Counted from the stretch's first letter, positions 22,379-30,210 are shown. The stretch: DNA of 38,032 bases from EsbW-18 sp964634615 (GCA_964634615.1 CAZWLQ010000007.1:1-38032), one strand, 5' to 3'. The notes: generated by a model not told the origin, from the sequence alone. Program-made: numbers and translations.

Positions 22379-23650
22379 TTAGTATTCGCGAAGCGAGAGC
22401 TGCGCATCAATCTTCTTCAAGAGATCAACAATCACCGAGATAACGATGAGGAGTCCTGTACCACCGATTGCGAGCGCTGTGATACCCGTCACCGACTGCA
22501 TGATGAGTGGAAGGATTGCGATGATACCAAGGAAGAGCGCGCCGAACATCGTCAAACGAGTAAGGATATTGCCGATGTGCTCTGCGGTTGACTGACCTGG
22601 GCGAACACCAGGGATGAACGCACCGCTTCGTTGAAGGTTCTTGCTGATAGCGTCTGGATCAAATGTGACCGCAGTGTAGAAGTACGTGAAGAGGAACACC
22701 AACACGAAGTAGATAATCGTGTAGACGGTGTTATTCGCAAAAATCGTCAGGAGAAAGCTTGAAACCTTGAGGGCAATCGCGTTTGTTGATGCTGCAAGGA
22801 AGTTCCCGATCATCTGCGGAAAGAGCAGAATTGAGAGTGCGAAAATAATTGGCATCACGCCCGCCTGGTTCAAGCGAAGTGGCAAGTACGTCGAAACGCC
22901 ACCATAGACTTTGTTGCCGCGGATCTGACGTGCGTACGTGATTGGAATCGGACGCTCTGCTTCAGTGATGACCACCACTCCCATAACAACGAGAAGTGAA
23001 AGGAGTCCGAAACCGATATACATCGGAAGCTGGTCTGGCGTGAAGGTAAGGGAGAGTTGTTCTACTGCACCAGGGATACCGGCAACGATGCCCGCAAAGA
23101 TGATGATTGAGACGCCGTTACCGATGCCAAACTCGTTAATCATTTCGCCAATCCAGGTGAGCAAGACCGAGCCACCCGTGATAACGACGATTGAAGTGAT
23201 TAACTGCATCGATGTGAGATCTGGAATGATGCCGTTCTTTTGGAAGAGCGTGATGAATGCGAATGCCTGAAGCGCTGCCAGGGGCACCATCAAGAGGCGT
23301 GAGTATTGAGAAATCTTCTGGCGACCTGCCTCGCCCTCTTCGCTGTACATCGCTTTCAACTTTGGCGAGAGGATGGTCATGAGTTGAACAATAATCGATG
23401 CGGTGATGAATGGACCAACACCGAGCATCACGATTGAAAGCCCTGACAAACCACCTCCTGAAAAGATGTTCAAGAGGCCGAAGAATTGGTTGTCACCGAA
23501 AAATTGTGCGAGTGCTTCAACGTTGATTGATGGAATTGGAATCGCGGCGAGCAATCGAGTCACAACAAGCGCGCCGAGCACGAAGAGAATTCGCTTTCGG
23601 AGCTGTGCGTCTGCAAAGAGTGTATTTAGTTTTTGGAGAAATACCTGCAT
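22379..23650 (-). CDS. secY: protein translocase subunit SecY
   Basis: This 423-aa, ten-TM channel of the Sec translocon moves unfolded proteins across the cytoplasmic membrane. Family landmarks are the N-terminal LRKRILFVLGALVVTRL, the plug-region FSGGGLSGLSIVMLGVGPFITASI, the cytoplasmic loop TEAERPIPITYARQIRG and, near the C-terminus, the loop DPDAISKNLQRSGAFIPGVRPG. Length is normal. It is the last gene of the rpsN-to-secY unit. In most genomes adk follows directly; here two orphan genes intervene. No SD. Confidence 0.97.
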   Translation of the reverse strand: MQVFLQKLNTLFADAQLRKRILFVLGALVVTRLLAAIPIPSINVEALAQFFGDNQFFGLLNIFSGGGLSGLSIVMLGVGPFITASIIVQLMTILSPKLKAMYSEEGEAGRQKISQYSRLLMVPLAALQAFAFITLFQKNGIIPDLTSMQLITSIVVITGGSVLLTWIGEMINEFGIGNGVSIIIFAGIVAGIPGAVEQLSLTFTPDQLPMYIGFGLLSLLVVMGVVVITEAERPIPITYARQIRGNKVYGGVSTYLPLRLNQAGVMPIIFALSILLFPQMIGNFLAASTNAIALKVSSFLLTIFANNTVYTIIYFVLVFLFTYFYTAVTFDPDAISKNLQRSGAFIPGVRPGQSTAEHIGNILTRLTMFGALFLGIIAILPLIMQSVTGITALAIGGTGLLIVISVIVDLLKKIDAQLSLREY

Positions 23651-23728
23651 AGAGTTTCTTCGTTTGTTCGTTGGTTAGTTTTTTGAACGACGCGCGGAGC
23701 GAGACTAGCAAACGAACAGACCAGCAAA
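23651..23728. repeat. AACGAAC-type dispersed repeat
   Basis: The secY-rplO gap contains TTTGTTCGTTGG and, inverted, AGCAAACGAACAG, an imperfect inverted repeat of short AAC/GTT-rich words. Confidence 0.45.
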
Positions 23729-24166
23729 CTATTCCGCGAGTCCGAGCTTCTTGCCTGCTTTCAATGACAGCGTAACACCTTCAAACGTAAGTTTCTTGGT
23801 GTATGCTCCGCCACCGAGAATTTTGACCTTCGGCATCGCGTTTCGACGCTTGCGGATCAATCCCTTCTCGAGGAGTGTTGCTGGTGTGACCTTATCACCG
23901 TCGTTGAAGTGCTTTGAGACCAGCGAGAGATTCAAGACAACCGGAATAACCTGTGAGTTGTTTACGCTGTCTGCACGGTGCTTACCGTATCCACGACGCT
24001 TTGGAATCTTCTTGATGATATCGCGTGCCTCTGGACGCATGCGGTGACCTGAACGTGCTTTCTGACCCTTGGTACCACGACCAGATGTCTTACCACGCTT
24101 ACCGCCACGACCAACACGCTTTTTGGTCTTGCTTGTTCCTGCTCGTTTGAGATTGTGAAGCTGCAT
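23729..24166 (-). CDS. rplO: ribosomal protein uL15
   Basis: This 145-aa protein of normal length begins MQLHNLKRAGTSKTKKRVGRGGKRGKTSGRGTKG, the uL15 signature for 23S binding. The ATG at 24166 gives the family start; an in-frame ATG 33 bases upstream would overlap rpsE. It directly follows rpsE: rpmD (uL30), found between them in most bacteria, is missing, as reported for CPR genomes. Confidence 0.96.
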   Translation of the reverse strand: MQLHNLKRAGTSKTKKRVGRGGKRGKTSGRGTKGQKARSGHRMRPEARDIIKKIPKRRGYGKHRADSVNNSQVIPVVLNLSLVSKHFNDGDKVTPATLLEKGLIRKRRNAMPKVKILGGGAYTKKLTFEGVTLSLKAGKKLGLAE

Positions 24167-24176
24167 AACGGATAGA

Positions 24177-24800
24177 TTACTTTGAAGGTTTTCGTTCAAC
24201 GCGGCGGCTCTGTGGCATCAAAAGTCCGAGCGCCTTGATTGCTGCCTGTGCGTTGTTCAACTTGTTCTTTGATGGTGAGAGGATCTTTGCACCGATGTCT
24301 TTCACACCTGCGAGCTCGAGTACGTCACGAACCGAACCTCCGGCAACCAATCCTCGGCCAGGAAGCGGGTAGAGCATCACGCGACCTGATGAGTATTTTG
24401 CTTCAACGTCGTGCGCGATTGAGCTTGTTTCGGTCAAAGGAATTTGGATTTTGTGCTTCACTGCGGTGCGGTATGCCTTTTCAACAGCAAGTGCGGTGTC
24501 TCCAGCTTTTCCTGTACCAACACCAACGGCACCCTTGTGGTTACCTGCAACAACAACAACGCTGAAACTAAATCGGCGACCTCCGGCGACCACACGGGTC
24601 ACGCGACGGATTCCGATGATGCGCTGATCGTATTCAGACTTTGGACGCTCTGCGCGGGGACGACCCTTGCGACGTGGGTTCTTTGAAAAACCACCACGGT
24701 CACCTCCTCGATCACCTCCGCGTGAAGGACGCTCGGTTGCTGGTGCGACCGGTGTTGGTGTTTCTGTTGTTACTTCTGGTGTTGGGTTCTGTGTATCCAT
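24177..24800 (-). CDS. rpsE: ribosomal protein uS5, extended N-terminus
   Basis: This 207-aa protein has a normal uS5 core from about residue 55 (RVVAGGRRFSFSVVVVAGNHKGAVGVG, then PLPGRGLVAGGSVRDVLELAGV). It is preceded by a ~50-residue low-complexity arm rich in Thr/Pro and then Arg-Gly-Asp repeats (RGGDRGGDRGGF), an RGG-like RNA-binding composition. uS5 sits at the mRNA entrance and takes part in decoding accuracy. The ATG at 24800 lies four bases from the rplR stop. A longer frame to 24938 would overlap rplR. Confidence 0.95.
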   Translation of the reverse strand: MDTQNPTPEVTTETPTPVAPATERPSRGGDRGGDRGGFSKNPRRKGRPRAERPKSEYDQRIIGIRRVTRVVAGGRRFSFSVVVVAGNHKGAVGVGTGKAGDTALAVEKAYRTAVKHKIQIPLTETSSIAHDVEAKYSSGRVMLYPLPGRGLVAGGSVRDVLELAGVKDIGAKILSPSKNKLNNAQAAIKALGLLMPQSRRVERKPSK

Positions 24801-24804
24801 AAAA

Positions 24805-25149
24805 CTAAAATGTGAGTCCGCCGTCACGTGCGCCTGTCGCCAAGCTTTCAATCGTACCGCTGTAGGTGAAACCACCTCGGTCAAAGACAACAGTTGCGAT
24901 ACCCTGCTCCTTTGCGGTCTTTGCGATAGCAGCACCAACCTTCACAGCACTTTCACGCATTCCACCTTTCATGCCACGTGATGTTGCTGATGCAATCGTG
25001 ACGCCCTTGGTGTCATCAATAAGCTGGGCTGAAATGTAGCGGTTGCTGCGGAAGACCGCGAGACGTGGACGCTCCGTTGTTCCTGCGATTTTCGCGCGGA
25101 TACGATTGTGTCGTCGGATTCGTCCTTCTTTTTTTGAGAGTGTTGCCAT
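24805..25149 (-). CDS. rplR: ribosomal protein uL18
   Basis: This 114-aa protein of normal length has the uL18 core RRHNRIRAKIAGTTERPRLAVFRSNRYISAQLIDD and the closing VVFDRGGFTYSGTIESLATGARDGGL. It binds 5S rRNA together with uL5. It lies 29 bases downstream of rplF in the standard order. Confidence 0.97.
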   Translation of the reverse strand: MATLSKKEGRIRRHNRIRAKIAGTTERPRLAVFRSNRYISAQLIDDTKGVTIASATSRGMKGGMRESAVKVGAAIAKTAKEQGIATVVFDRGGFTYSGTIESLATGARDGGLTF

Positions 25150-25178
25150 AGCTGTTGTGTTTCGTTTGATGTCAGACG

Positions 25179-25712
25179 TTATGCGGCTCGCTTACCTTCC
25201 TTGCGGCGGATCGTCTCATCGTCGTAACGGAAGCCCTTACCCTTGTATGGTTCAGGTTTCTTTTGATCACGGAGGCGTGCTGCGAACTGACCGACCAACT
25301 CTTTGTCGATGCCAGTGATTGTCACAACGTTCTTTTCAACAAGGACATTCAAACCTTCCGGAATATCCATAATGACCGGGTGTGAGAATCCGAGCTGCAT
25401 AACGAGTTGTTTGCCCTTCAATTCAACACGGAAACCAACACCGTCGATGAGAAGTTTTTTCTGGTAGAGCGTGTTCACGCCAGCAACCATGTTTGCGATG
25501 TGCGCTGCGTACGTACCCCAAAGCGCGTGAATTTCTTGAACGTCTTTGATGGGAGCAAGTGTCACCACGTTGTCGTTGATAGAAATTGTGATATCTGATT
25601 TGAATGAGCGCGAGAGTTGCCCCAATGGCCCCTTCACACTAAAAACGCCGTCCGCGATGGTTGCGGTGGTGTTTGCGGGAAGCGTAATGTGTTGTTTGCC
25701 GATTCGTGACAT
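25179..25712 (-). CDS. rplF: ribosomal protein uL6
   Basis: This 177-aa protein has both uL6 repeats and starts MSRIGKQHITLPA; the C-terminal EPYKGKGFRYDDETIRRKEGKRAA is diagnostic. The ATG at 25712 was chosen over an upstream in-frame ATG that would overlap rpsH. Confidence 0.97.
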   Translation of the reverse strand: MSRIGKQHITLPANTTATIADGVFSVKGPLGQLSRSFKSDITISINDNVVTLAPIKDVQEIHALWGTYAAHIANMVAGVNTLYQKKLLIDGVGFRVELKGKQLVMQLGFSHPVIMDIPEGLNVLVEKNVVTITGIDKELVGQFAARLRDQKKPEPYKGKGFRYDDETIRRKEGKRAA

Positions 25713-25716
25713 ATGA

Positions 25717-26112
25717 TTACCAGATTTCAAAAAGGACTTCGCCACCGACTTTTGCTTTTCGTGCTGCGTCGCCAGTCATGATGCCTTCCGGTGTCGAGAT
25801 AATCACGCGACCATAGCCATGACGAACCGAGGTGATTTCTTTTGCGCCTTTGTAGACGCGCTTTGAAGGTTTTGAAATGCGCTTTACGCCGTGAACACGA
25901 GGACCCGCTTCGTCGTACATAACTGATACTTCGAGATACTTCTGTCCGGTCTTCTTTCCTTTCTTGGTGAGGTTCTCGATGTAGCCTTCAGCCGCAAGAA
26001 CTTCAGCGATTGACTGCTTCATGACTGAAAATGGTACGCGCACAACCTCTTTGCCGACAGCTGCGGCATTTGAAAGAGACGTGATGAAGTTTGAAATAGG
26101 ATCGGTTACCAT
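25717..26112 (-). CDS. rpsH: ribosomal protein uS8
   Basis: This 131-aa protein of normal length has N-terminal MVTDPISNFITSLSNAAAVG and C-terminal ISTPEGIMTGDAARKAKVGGEVLFEIW. uS8 organises the central domain of 16S rRNA and in E. coli represses the spc operon. It overlaps the 3' end of rpsN by seven bases, so the two are translationally coupled. Confidence 0.97.
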   Translation of the reverse strand: MVTDPISNFITSLSNAAAVGKEVVRVPFSVMKQSIAEVLAAEGYIENLTKKGKKTGQKYLEVSVMYDEAGPRVHGVKRISKPSKRVYKGAKEITSVRHGYGRVIISTPEGIMTGDAARKAKVGGEVLFEIW

Positions 26113-26375
26113 GATGCTTTCTTAATACCTGGGATCATTCCCTTGTTAGCAAGTTCACGAAAACAAATACGGCAGAGTCCGAAATCGCGCATGTATCCGC
26201 GAGGACGGCCACACTTAAAACAGCGGTTCTTCGCTCGAACCGGGGATGCATTCTTTTTGAGACCTTGGAGTGCTTCGTAGGCGTGTGCCTCCTTGAGCGC
26301 AGTTCGTTTTGCCTTGCCTGCGGCAATGAGTTTTGCTCGTTTTCGGTCTCGCGCAATGATTGCTGTTCGTGCCAT
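26106..26375 (-). CDS. rpsN: ribosomal protein uS14, zinc-binding, long form
   Basis: This 89-aa protein has the zinc ribbon C52-x2-C55...C68-x2-C71 (RCFKCGRPRGYMRDFGLCRIC) and the closing GMIPGIKKASW of uS14. Zinc-type uS14 is usually ~61 aa; this one keeps an N-terminal arm (ARTAIIARDRKRAKLIAAGKAKRTALKEAH) as in the ~100-aa zinc-free form, so it is intermediate. It is the first gene of a ribosomal unit with its own promoter and structured leader, because orphan genes separate it from rplE. Confidence 0.95.
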   Translation of the reverse strand: MARTAIIARDRKRAKLIAAGKAKRTALKEAHAYEALQGLKKNASPVRAKNRCFKCGRPRGYMRDFGLCRICFRELANKGMIPGIKKASW

Positions 26376-26510
26376 TTGTAAGGTTTATATAAAAACAAAA
26401 CACCTGCCTTTCTTAGTACCCATGGGCATGGAAGATTTCCATGTCGGCTGGCACCTGAAGGCGGATAGTCTCTGCCGGAGGCAGACAAGCTTCCGTATGA
26501 AAGCCCGGTT
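26376..26510 (-). promoter_or_regulatory. structured 5' leader of the rpsN-to-secY mRNA
   Basis: About 130 nt separate the promoter from the rpsN ATG. The leader contains two perfect hairpins on the minus strand, CTGCC-TCC-GGCAG and CATGGAA-ATC-TTCCATG, and no SD. Position and structure suit an autoregulatory ribosomal-protein site, for example for uS8, but no known leader family was recognised. A short frame MPMGTKKGRCFVFI followed by a stop lies near its 3' end and may be fortuitous. Confidence 0.5.
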
Positions 26511-26539
26511 ATACTAGCAAAAATAAGCTCCTCTGTCAA
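26511..26539 (-). promoter_or_regulatory. promoter of the rpsN-to-secY unit
   Basis: On the minus strand TTGACA (26534-26539), a 17-base spacer, TAGTAT (26511-26516). It restarts ribosomal transcription after the inserted orphan genes. Confidence 0.75.
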
Positions 26540-26551
26540 AAGACGTACGGA

Positions 26552-26582
26552 CGCCCCGACCGCGTGCTGTGCGGTCGGGGCG
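26552..26582 (-). terminator. terminator of the orphan gene at 26593
   Basis: CGCCCCGACCGC pairs with GCGGTCGGGGCG (26552-26563 with 26571-26582), 11 bases beyond the stop codon. The following T stretch is interrupted, so part of its strength must come from the GC-rich stem. Confidence 0.65.
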
Positions 26583-26592
26583 ATTGTGCCCT

Positions 26593-27087
26593 TCACTTGA
26601 GTTTGCCAATCCAGTGCTCATCCGTTCTGAAGCGTGGATTCGGGGAAGAACTGAAAGCGGAGATATATTTCCTTCCGCTCCGATTGACAGAGAACTCGAA
26701 GCAGCGCTCTCGTCTGAGAGGATCTTCGCAGAAGACTCGAGTTCGCTCTTCTGTCGATCGCTCATAGTGAAGAAGTCGCGCCACAAACACTTCGCTCAAG
26801 GAAAGTGGCCCTAGCCCCTTCTCTTTTGCCGCTCCTTCCTCGAGAGACTTGTAGCTCCACATTCCCTCGTGGGAAACGAGGTGTCTCCCGGCAACTCTGT
26901 CGAAAGACACGCGCCTCGGCCGAACCTCTCTGCTCGGCAGCTTGAGGAGATGCTGAATGAGTTCAAGCGCATCTGGACTAATGAGGCAAACTCGCCTGAC
27001 GCGTTCGAAGTACTCCTCTGGAGTGAGGACGAGGGTTGCTGTTGGCCAAACCTCGCTCGGCAACTGTGCTGAAAGCGCATCCAGCAT
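26593..27087 (-). CDS. orphan hypothetical protein
   Basis: This 164-aa soluble protein is rich in Arg, Glu and Leu, with no recognisable domain. The ATG at 27087 follows a purine-rich SD (GGAAAGGAAGAGGA); a start at 27108 would bury it. Codon use is GC-rich compared with the ribosomal genes. It has its own promoter (27142-27170) and terminator and lies between rpsN and rplE, on the same strand as the ribosomal genes. Confidence 0.7.
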   Translation of the reverse strand: MLDALSAQLPSEVWPTATLVLTPEEYFERVRRVCLISPDALELIQHLLKLPSREVRPRRVSFDRVAGRHLVSHEGMWSYKSLEEGAAKEKGLGPLSLSEVFVARLLHYERSTEERTRVFCEDPLRRERCFEFSVNRSGRKYISAFSSSPNPRFRTDEHWIGKLK

Positions 27088-27141
27088 TCCTCTTCCTTTC
27101 CTGCGCACGACGTCGGCGCGGTTATTTGTTCATCTCGCGAC

Positions 27142-27170
27142 ATACTACCCGCCGCACAACATTTTGTACA
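27142..27170 (-). promoter_or_regulatory. promoter of the orphan gene at 26593
   Basis: On the minus strand TGTACA (27165-27170), 17 bases, TAGTAT (27142-27147), just downstream of the terminator of the preceding orphan gene. Confidence 0.6.
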
Positions 27171-27223
27171 GAAATAGAAACGGCCTCGTTCTGCCTCCCC
27201 TGAAAGGGTTACAAAACGAGGCC
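27171..27223 (-). terminator. terminator of the 327-aa orphan gene
   Basis: GGCCTCGTT (27182-27190) pairs with AACGAGGCC (27215-27223); on the minus strand it runs into GTTTCTATTTC. It starts 12 bases after the stop. Confidence 0.75.
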
Positions 27224-27235
27224 GGGATTGCCTAC

Positions 27236-28219
27236 CTACTTATTTTCGATCTGCGCGAGGCGGGCTCGGAGTTGCCCTGCTTCTTCCTCCCTTGCTCGTT
27301 CCGCCGCAACCCGCTTGTCATAGCGAGCTCGAGCGTCGAGTAGGAGGTACGCCCTCACGACTTGCGAGTGTCCCTTCGCCGCGGCCTCATCGAGAGAATC
27401 ATACTCCTTGGAGGTTTTCCAGCTCTCGGCAAGAGCGATGTGACGAATGATGGCGAGGTGATCTTCGGGACACCTGTTCCCATAGTGATCGAGCAGAACA
27501 TCCGTGGCACCGGTAGCGCAGAGGATCCGCAAGAGTGACGGTAGAAACTCGTGATATGCGTCCTCTGAAAACCATGCTCTATCCTCGACATCCAAACCAG
27601 CACTGGGATCTTCTCTGAAGGCGAGCCCGGCGAGCATCTTTGCGCACATGACCCGAAGGAACCTGAAGAGCACCTCCTTCTTGTGGTCGCTTAGCCAGGT
27701 AAACCCGTAGGAGGGCCGAATAGGAAGGTTGAATCCTCCGCGCTGATGTGGGTCGAAGAACCAGAGAACCTTCCGAGTAGCGGTCTCGTTATCGAGGACC
27801 CAATCCCAACTCGGCACCGAACCTCCCTTGTTCTGATTGGTGAACAGATCCGCCAGGAGCATGTCGAAGGCCTTTCTGGCAACTCGTTCTCGGCGTTCCC
27901 AGAATGCCAATCCTCTGCCCCTCCTTAGAGAAGACTCGTTCGGATGGCACAGGAATCTATCCGCCTCACCGCAACCATCCGCTAGGTCAAAATAGAAACA
28001 GACCATGTCGGAGGGAGAGAATGTTAGATCCGTGCTGAAGTGCGAGATTTCCCACATCTCTTTGAGACCCGAAAAAAGAAGTCCTTCAAGCTCGCCGAGT
28101 GTTCTCTCCGGTTGATCGAACACGTCTTTCCAGTGTCGGAGACTTTTCATGACCGGAATCACCGGGCGCAAAAGCAAGGGGTGAATGTGAGGCGCTTTGC
28201 TCTTCGACTGTTCGCTCAT
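27236..28219 (-). CDS. orphan hypothetical protein, coiled-coil C-terminus
   Basis: This 327-aa soluble protein is rich in Trp, Phe and Arg (FYFDLADGCGEADRF, WDWVLDNETATRKVLWFFDPHQRGGF). Near the C-terminus SLDEAAAKGHSQVVRAYLLLDA resembles one ankyrin-type helix pair, followed by a ~35-residue Ala/Arg/Glu coiled coil. No enzymatic motif is recognised. The start has a strong SD (AAGGAGTAGGAA) and a near-consensus promoter (28282-28310). It is the largest of the orphan genes that split the ribosomal cluster between rplE and rpsN. Confidence 0.75.
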   Translation of the reverse strand: MSEQSKSKAPHIHPLLLRPVIPVMKSLRHWKDVFDQPERTLGELEGLLFSGLKEMWEISHFSTDLTFSPSDMVCFYFDLADGCGEADRFLCHPNESSLRRGRGLAFWERRERVARKAFDMLLADLFTNQNKGGSVPSWDWVLDNETATRKVLWFFDPHQRGGFNLPIRPSYGFTWLSDHKKEVLFRFLRVMCAKMLAGLAFREDPSAGLDVEDRAWFSEDAYHEFLPSLLRILCATGATDVLLDHYGNRCPEDHLAIIRHIALAESWKTSKEYDSLDEAAAKGHSQVVRAYLLLDARARYDKRVAAERAREEEAGQLRARLAQIENK

Positions 28220-28281
28220 TTCCTACTCCTTCATCTATGCCCAGTCATTTAGGGCGTTATGGAGAACATTCTCCGCCTTGC

Positions 28282-28310
28282 TTTATACGCTTCCTAAACC
28301 AACGAGTCAA
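28282..28310 (-). promoter_or_regulatory. promoter of the 327-aa orphan gene
   Basis: On the minus strand TTGACT (28305-28310), 17 bases, TATAAA (28282-28287). A small hairpin GGAGAA...TTCTCC (28261-28274) lies in the leader. Confidence 0.75.
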
Positions 28311-28319
28311 CCAAAACAA

Positions 28320-28345
28320 CAAAGACCCTCATGGGTCCTTGGTTT
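28320..28345 (-). terminator. terminator of the rpsS-to-rplE unit
   Basis: GACCC (28324-28328) pairs with GGGTC (28333-28337); T-rich runs follow on both strands. It lies beyond the repeat block downstream of rplE. Confidence 0.55.
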
Positions 28346-28411
28346 TTATCTGCGTACATCCGCGTGAATTTTATCTGCGCCTGCCTGCCGGCAGGCAGGT
28401 ATATCCGCGTC
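28346..28411. repeat. TCTGCG/TCCGCG repeat with 20-bp palindrome
   Basis: TATCTGCG and CATCCGCG words flank CCTGCCTGCCGGCAGGCAGG (28380-28399), a perfect 20-bp palindrome also present at 36087-36106. Confidence 0.7.
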
Positions 28412-28972
28412 CTAGCGTTTTTTCTTCCCCTCGCTCTCTTTCTTAAACGGTACGCCGATGTATTCGAAGAATTTGGTTGCAATGTCGCGGTTCTTTGCGG
28501 TTGTAACAATCGTAATTGCAAGACCGAACACATCCTTTGCTTCTTCATCTGCGGTTTCAGGGAAGATTGAATGCTCCTTGATACCAATCGTGAGGTTTCC
28601 CATTGGGTCAACCGACTCGCGCGCAATACCGCGGAAGTCACGAGTTCGTGCAAGTGAAATATTAAACAAGCGGTCGAGGAAGTCGAACATGCGCTGGCCG
28701 CGGAGCGTCGTCTGGTAGCCGATCACTGTGCCTTCACGGAGCTTGAACGATGCGATTGATTTCTTTGCGGCGCGTGCTGCTGCTTTCTGGCCGGTGATTT
28801 TCATCAACCTGTCCTCGATGATTTCGATACGCTTCTTGTCCTTGACTGAACCGGTACCAACCGAGATAACCACCTTGGTGACCTTTGGCATGGCAACCTT
28901 GTTCGTAATACCAAGCACCTCGGAAAGGTTCTTGTATGCTGTATCCTGTTTTTCTTTGACTGACGTAATCAT
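28412..28972 (-). CDS. rplE: ribosomal protein uL5
   Basis: This 186-aa protein of normal length has the uL5 signatures VISVGTGSVKDKKRIE, KLREGTVIGYQTTLRGQRMFDFLDRL and the DVFGLAITIVTTAKN end, and binds 5S rRNA at the top of the 50S subunit. It is the last ribosomal gene before the orphan-gene interruption; in other genomes rpsN follows within a few bases. Confidence 0.97.
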   Translation of the reverse strand: MITSVKEKQDTAYKNLSEVLGITNKVAMPKVTKVVISVGTGSVKDKKRIEIIEDRLMKITGQKAAARAAKKSIASFKLREGTVIGYQTTLRGQRMFDFLDRLFNISLARTRDFRGIARESVDPMGNLTIGIKEHSIFPETADEEAKDVFGLAITIVTTAKNRDIATKFFEYIGVPFKKESEGKKKR

Positions 28973-28973
28973 A

Positions 28974-29010
28974 TTCTAGGGTTTAGGGTATGGGGTATAG
29001 GGTATGAAAA
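28974..29010. repeat. GGGTTTAGGGTAT repeat
   Basis: The rplE-rplX gap consists of GGGTTTAGGGTATGGGG and GGGTATGAA words, like the rpsC-rplV gap at 31318-31355. Confidence 0.55.
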
Positions 29011-29022
29011 AATCCGTAGCAA

Positions 29023-29241
29023 TTATTTCTTTGCGACGTTACTGACGTGAATTGGCATAGTCTTGTCGAGAATCTGACCTTTCTTTGCACCCTTACCGCG
29101 CGCCTTTTGGTGGCGCTTCACGACATTCACGCCCTCAACAATAACCATGTTGGTTTTTGGGAACGCACGAAGAATTGCACCTTCGGCGCCTTTGTCCTTG
29201 CCTGCGAGCACTATTACTTTGTCTCCTTTTTTGACGTGCAT
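29023..29241 (-). CDS. rplX: ribosomal protein uL24, short form
   Basis: This 72-aa protein has the KOW motif (KKGDKVIVLAGKDKGAEGAILR) and the segment VEGVNVVKRHQKA. It is shorter than the usual ~100 aa: the C-terminal region is trimmed, with a normal stop. uL24 initiates 50S assembly. Confidence 0.94.
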   Translation of the reverse strand: MHVKKGDKVIVLAGKDKGAEGAILRAFPKTNMVIVEGVNVVKRHQKARGKGAKKGQILDKTMPIHVSNVAKK

Positions 29242-29243
29242 AT

Positions 29244-29345
29244 TTTTTAAATCTTAAATCCGAATTTCGAAACTGTTTTATTCTTGAGAGTTTTAAACAT
29301 TTGAGTTTGCTTCGTGCTTCGAAATTCGTATTTCGTGCTTTTCCT
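29244..29345. repeat. AT-rich dispersed repeat (TTCGAAATTCG type)
   Basis: AAATCCGAATTTCGAAAC and GTGCTTCGAAATTCGTATTT recur here as at 113-212. The copy sits between rplN and rplX inside the ribosomal unit, so it is transcribed. Confidence 0.6.
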
Positions 29346-29717
29346 CTAGACGACTTCAGGTGCGAGTGACACGATCTTCTGATAACCGCGCTCACCGAGT
29401 TCGCGTGGGATTGGACCAAAGATTCGGTTTGCCTTTGGTTCTGGCTTCACCTTATCAACCAACACAACTGCGTTCTCATCGAAACGAACATATGAACCGT
29501 CCTTGCGACGGAACGCTTTCGTCTGACGAACAACAATCGCGTGAACGACATCCTTCTTCTTTACGGCCTTGCGAGGCTGTGCAACCTGAATTGAAATAAC
29601 AACCTTGTCGCCGATTTCTGCATAGCGGCGCTTTGAACCACCGAGCACTTTGAAAACACGTCCGACGGTTCCTCCGGAGTTATCTGCGATGACGACGATT
29701 GAGCGTGGCTGGATCAT
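29346..29717 (-). CDS. rplN: ribosomal protein uL14
   Basis: This 123-aa protein is near full length: MIQPRSIVVIADNSGG at the start, GRVFKVLGGSKRRYAEIGDKVV in the middle and IFGPIPRELGERGYQKIVSLAPEVV at the end. The ATG at 29717 matches the family start. It lies six bases after rpsQ. Confidence 0.97.
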   Translation of the reverse strand: MIQPRSIVVIADNSGGTVGRVFKVLGGSKRRYAEIGDKVVISIQVAQPRKAVKKKDVVHAIVVRQTKAFRRKDGSYVRFDENAVVLVDKVKPEPKANRIFGPIPRELGERGYQKIVSLAPEVV

Positions 29718-29723
29718 ATACAA

Positions 29724-29966
29724 TTATGCGGCAAGCGTGAAATACTTGTCCTTTGAGATTGGACGCGTCTCCTTGATGGTAACGGTGTCTCCAACCTTTG
29801 CGGTGTTACCTGCATCGTGCACTTTGTAGCGCTTTCGTGTCTGCACAAACTTGCCGTACTTTGGGTGCTTTACGTAGCGCTTCACCACGACAACAATCGT
29901 GTCTTTCATTTTTGATGATGCGACGACACCTTTGAGTGTTTTAATTTTTTTAGTTGCAGTAGTCAT
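29724..29966 (-). CDS. rpsQ: ribosomal protein uS17
   Basis: This 80-aa protein has the OB-fold core LKGVVASSKMKDTIVVVVKRYVKHPKYGKFVQTRKRYKVHDA and VTIKETRPISKDKYF. The ATG at 29966 was preferred to 29981, which would extend into rpmC. Length is normal. Confidence 0.96.
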   Translation of the reverse strand: MTTATKKIKTLKGVVASSKMKDTIVVVVKRYVKHPKYGKFVQTRKRYKVHDAGNTAKVGDTVTIKETRPISKDKYFTLAA

Positions 29967-29973
29967 AGGAATA

Positions 29974-30162
29974 TTATGCACGAGACTTAAGAGCCGTGAG
30001 CGCGCGAGCGATGTCTTTCTTTGATTCGCGAATCAACTTCACGTTCCTGCCCTTGCTACCTGCGACAGCAAAGCGCTCCTGGCGGAGTGCCTCGCGCTTC
30101 TCCTTCACGAGTGAAGAGAGATCCTGATCGTTTTTCTTTTGTAGCTCGGTCATCTTTGTCAT
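29974..30162 (-). CDS. rpmC: ribosomal protein uL29
   Basis: This 62-aa helical-hairpin protein (QKKNDQDLSSLVKEKREALRQERFAVAGSKGRNVKLIRESKKDIARALTAL) sits between rplP and rpsQ as usual. uL29 lies at the peptide exit tunnel. Confidence 0.95.
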   Translation of the reverse strand: MTKMTELQKKNDQDLSSLVKEKREALRQERFAVAGSKGRNVKLIRESKKDIARALTALKSRA

Positions 30163-30210
30163 AGTGATTGTAGACTATACGGAAACGGCGCTTATTTAGC
30201 AAGCCCTACC

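Noticed and set aside
26376..26440. Leader peptide MPMGTKKGRCFVFI upstream of rpsN
   Set aside because: Very short, no SD, and overlapping the hairpin; kept only as a remark on the leader.
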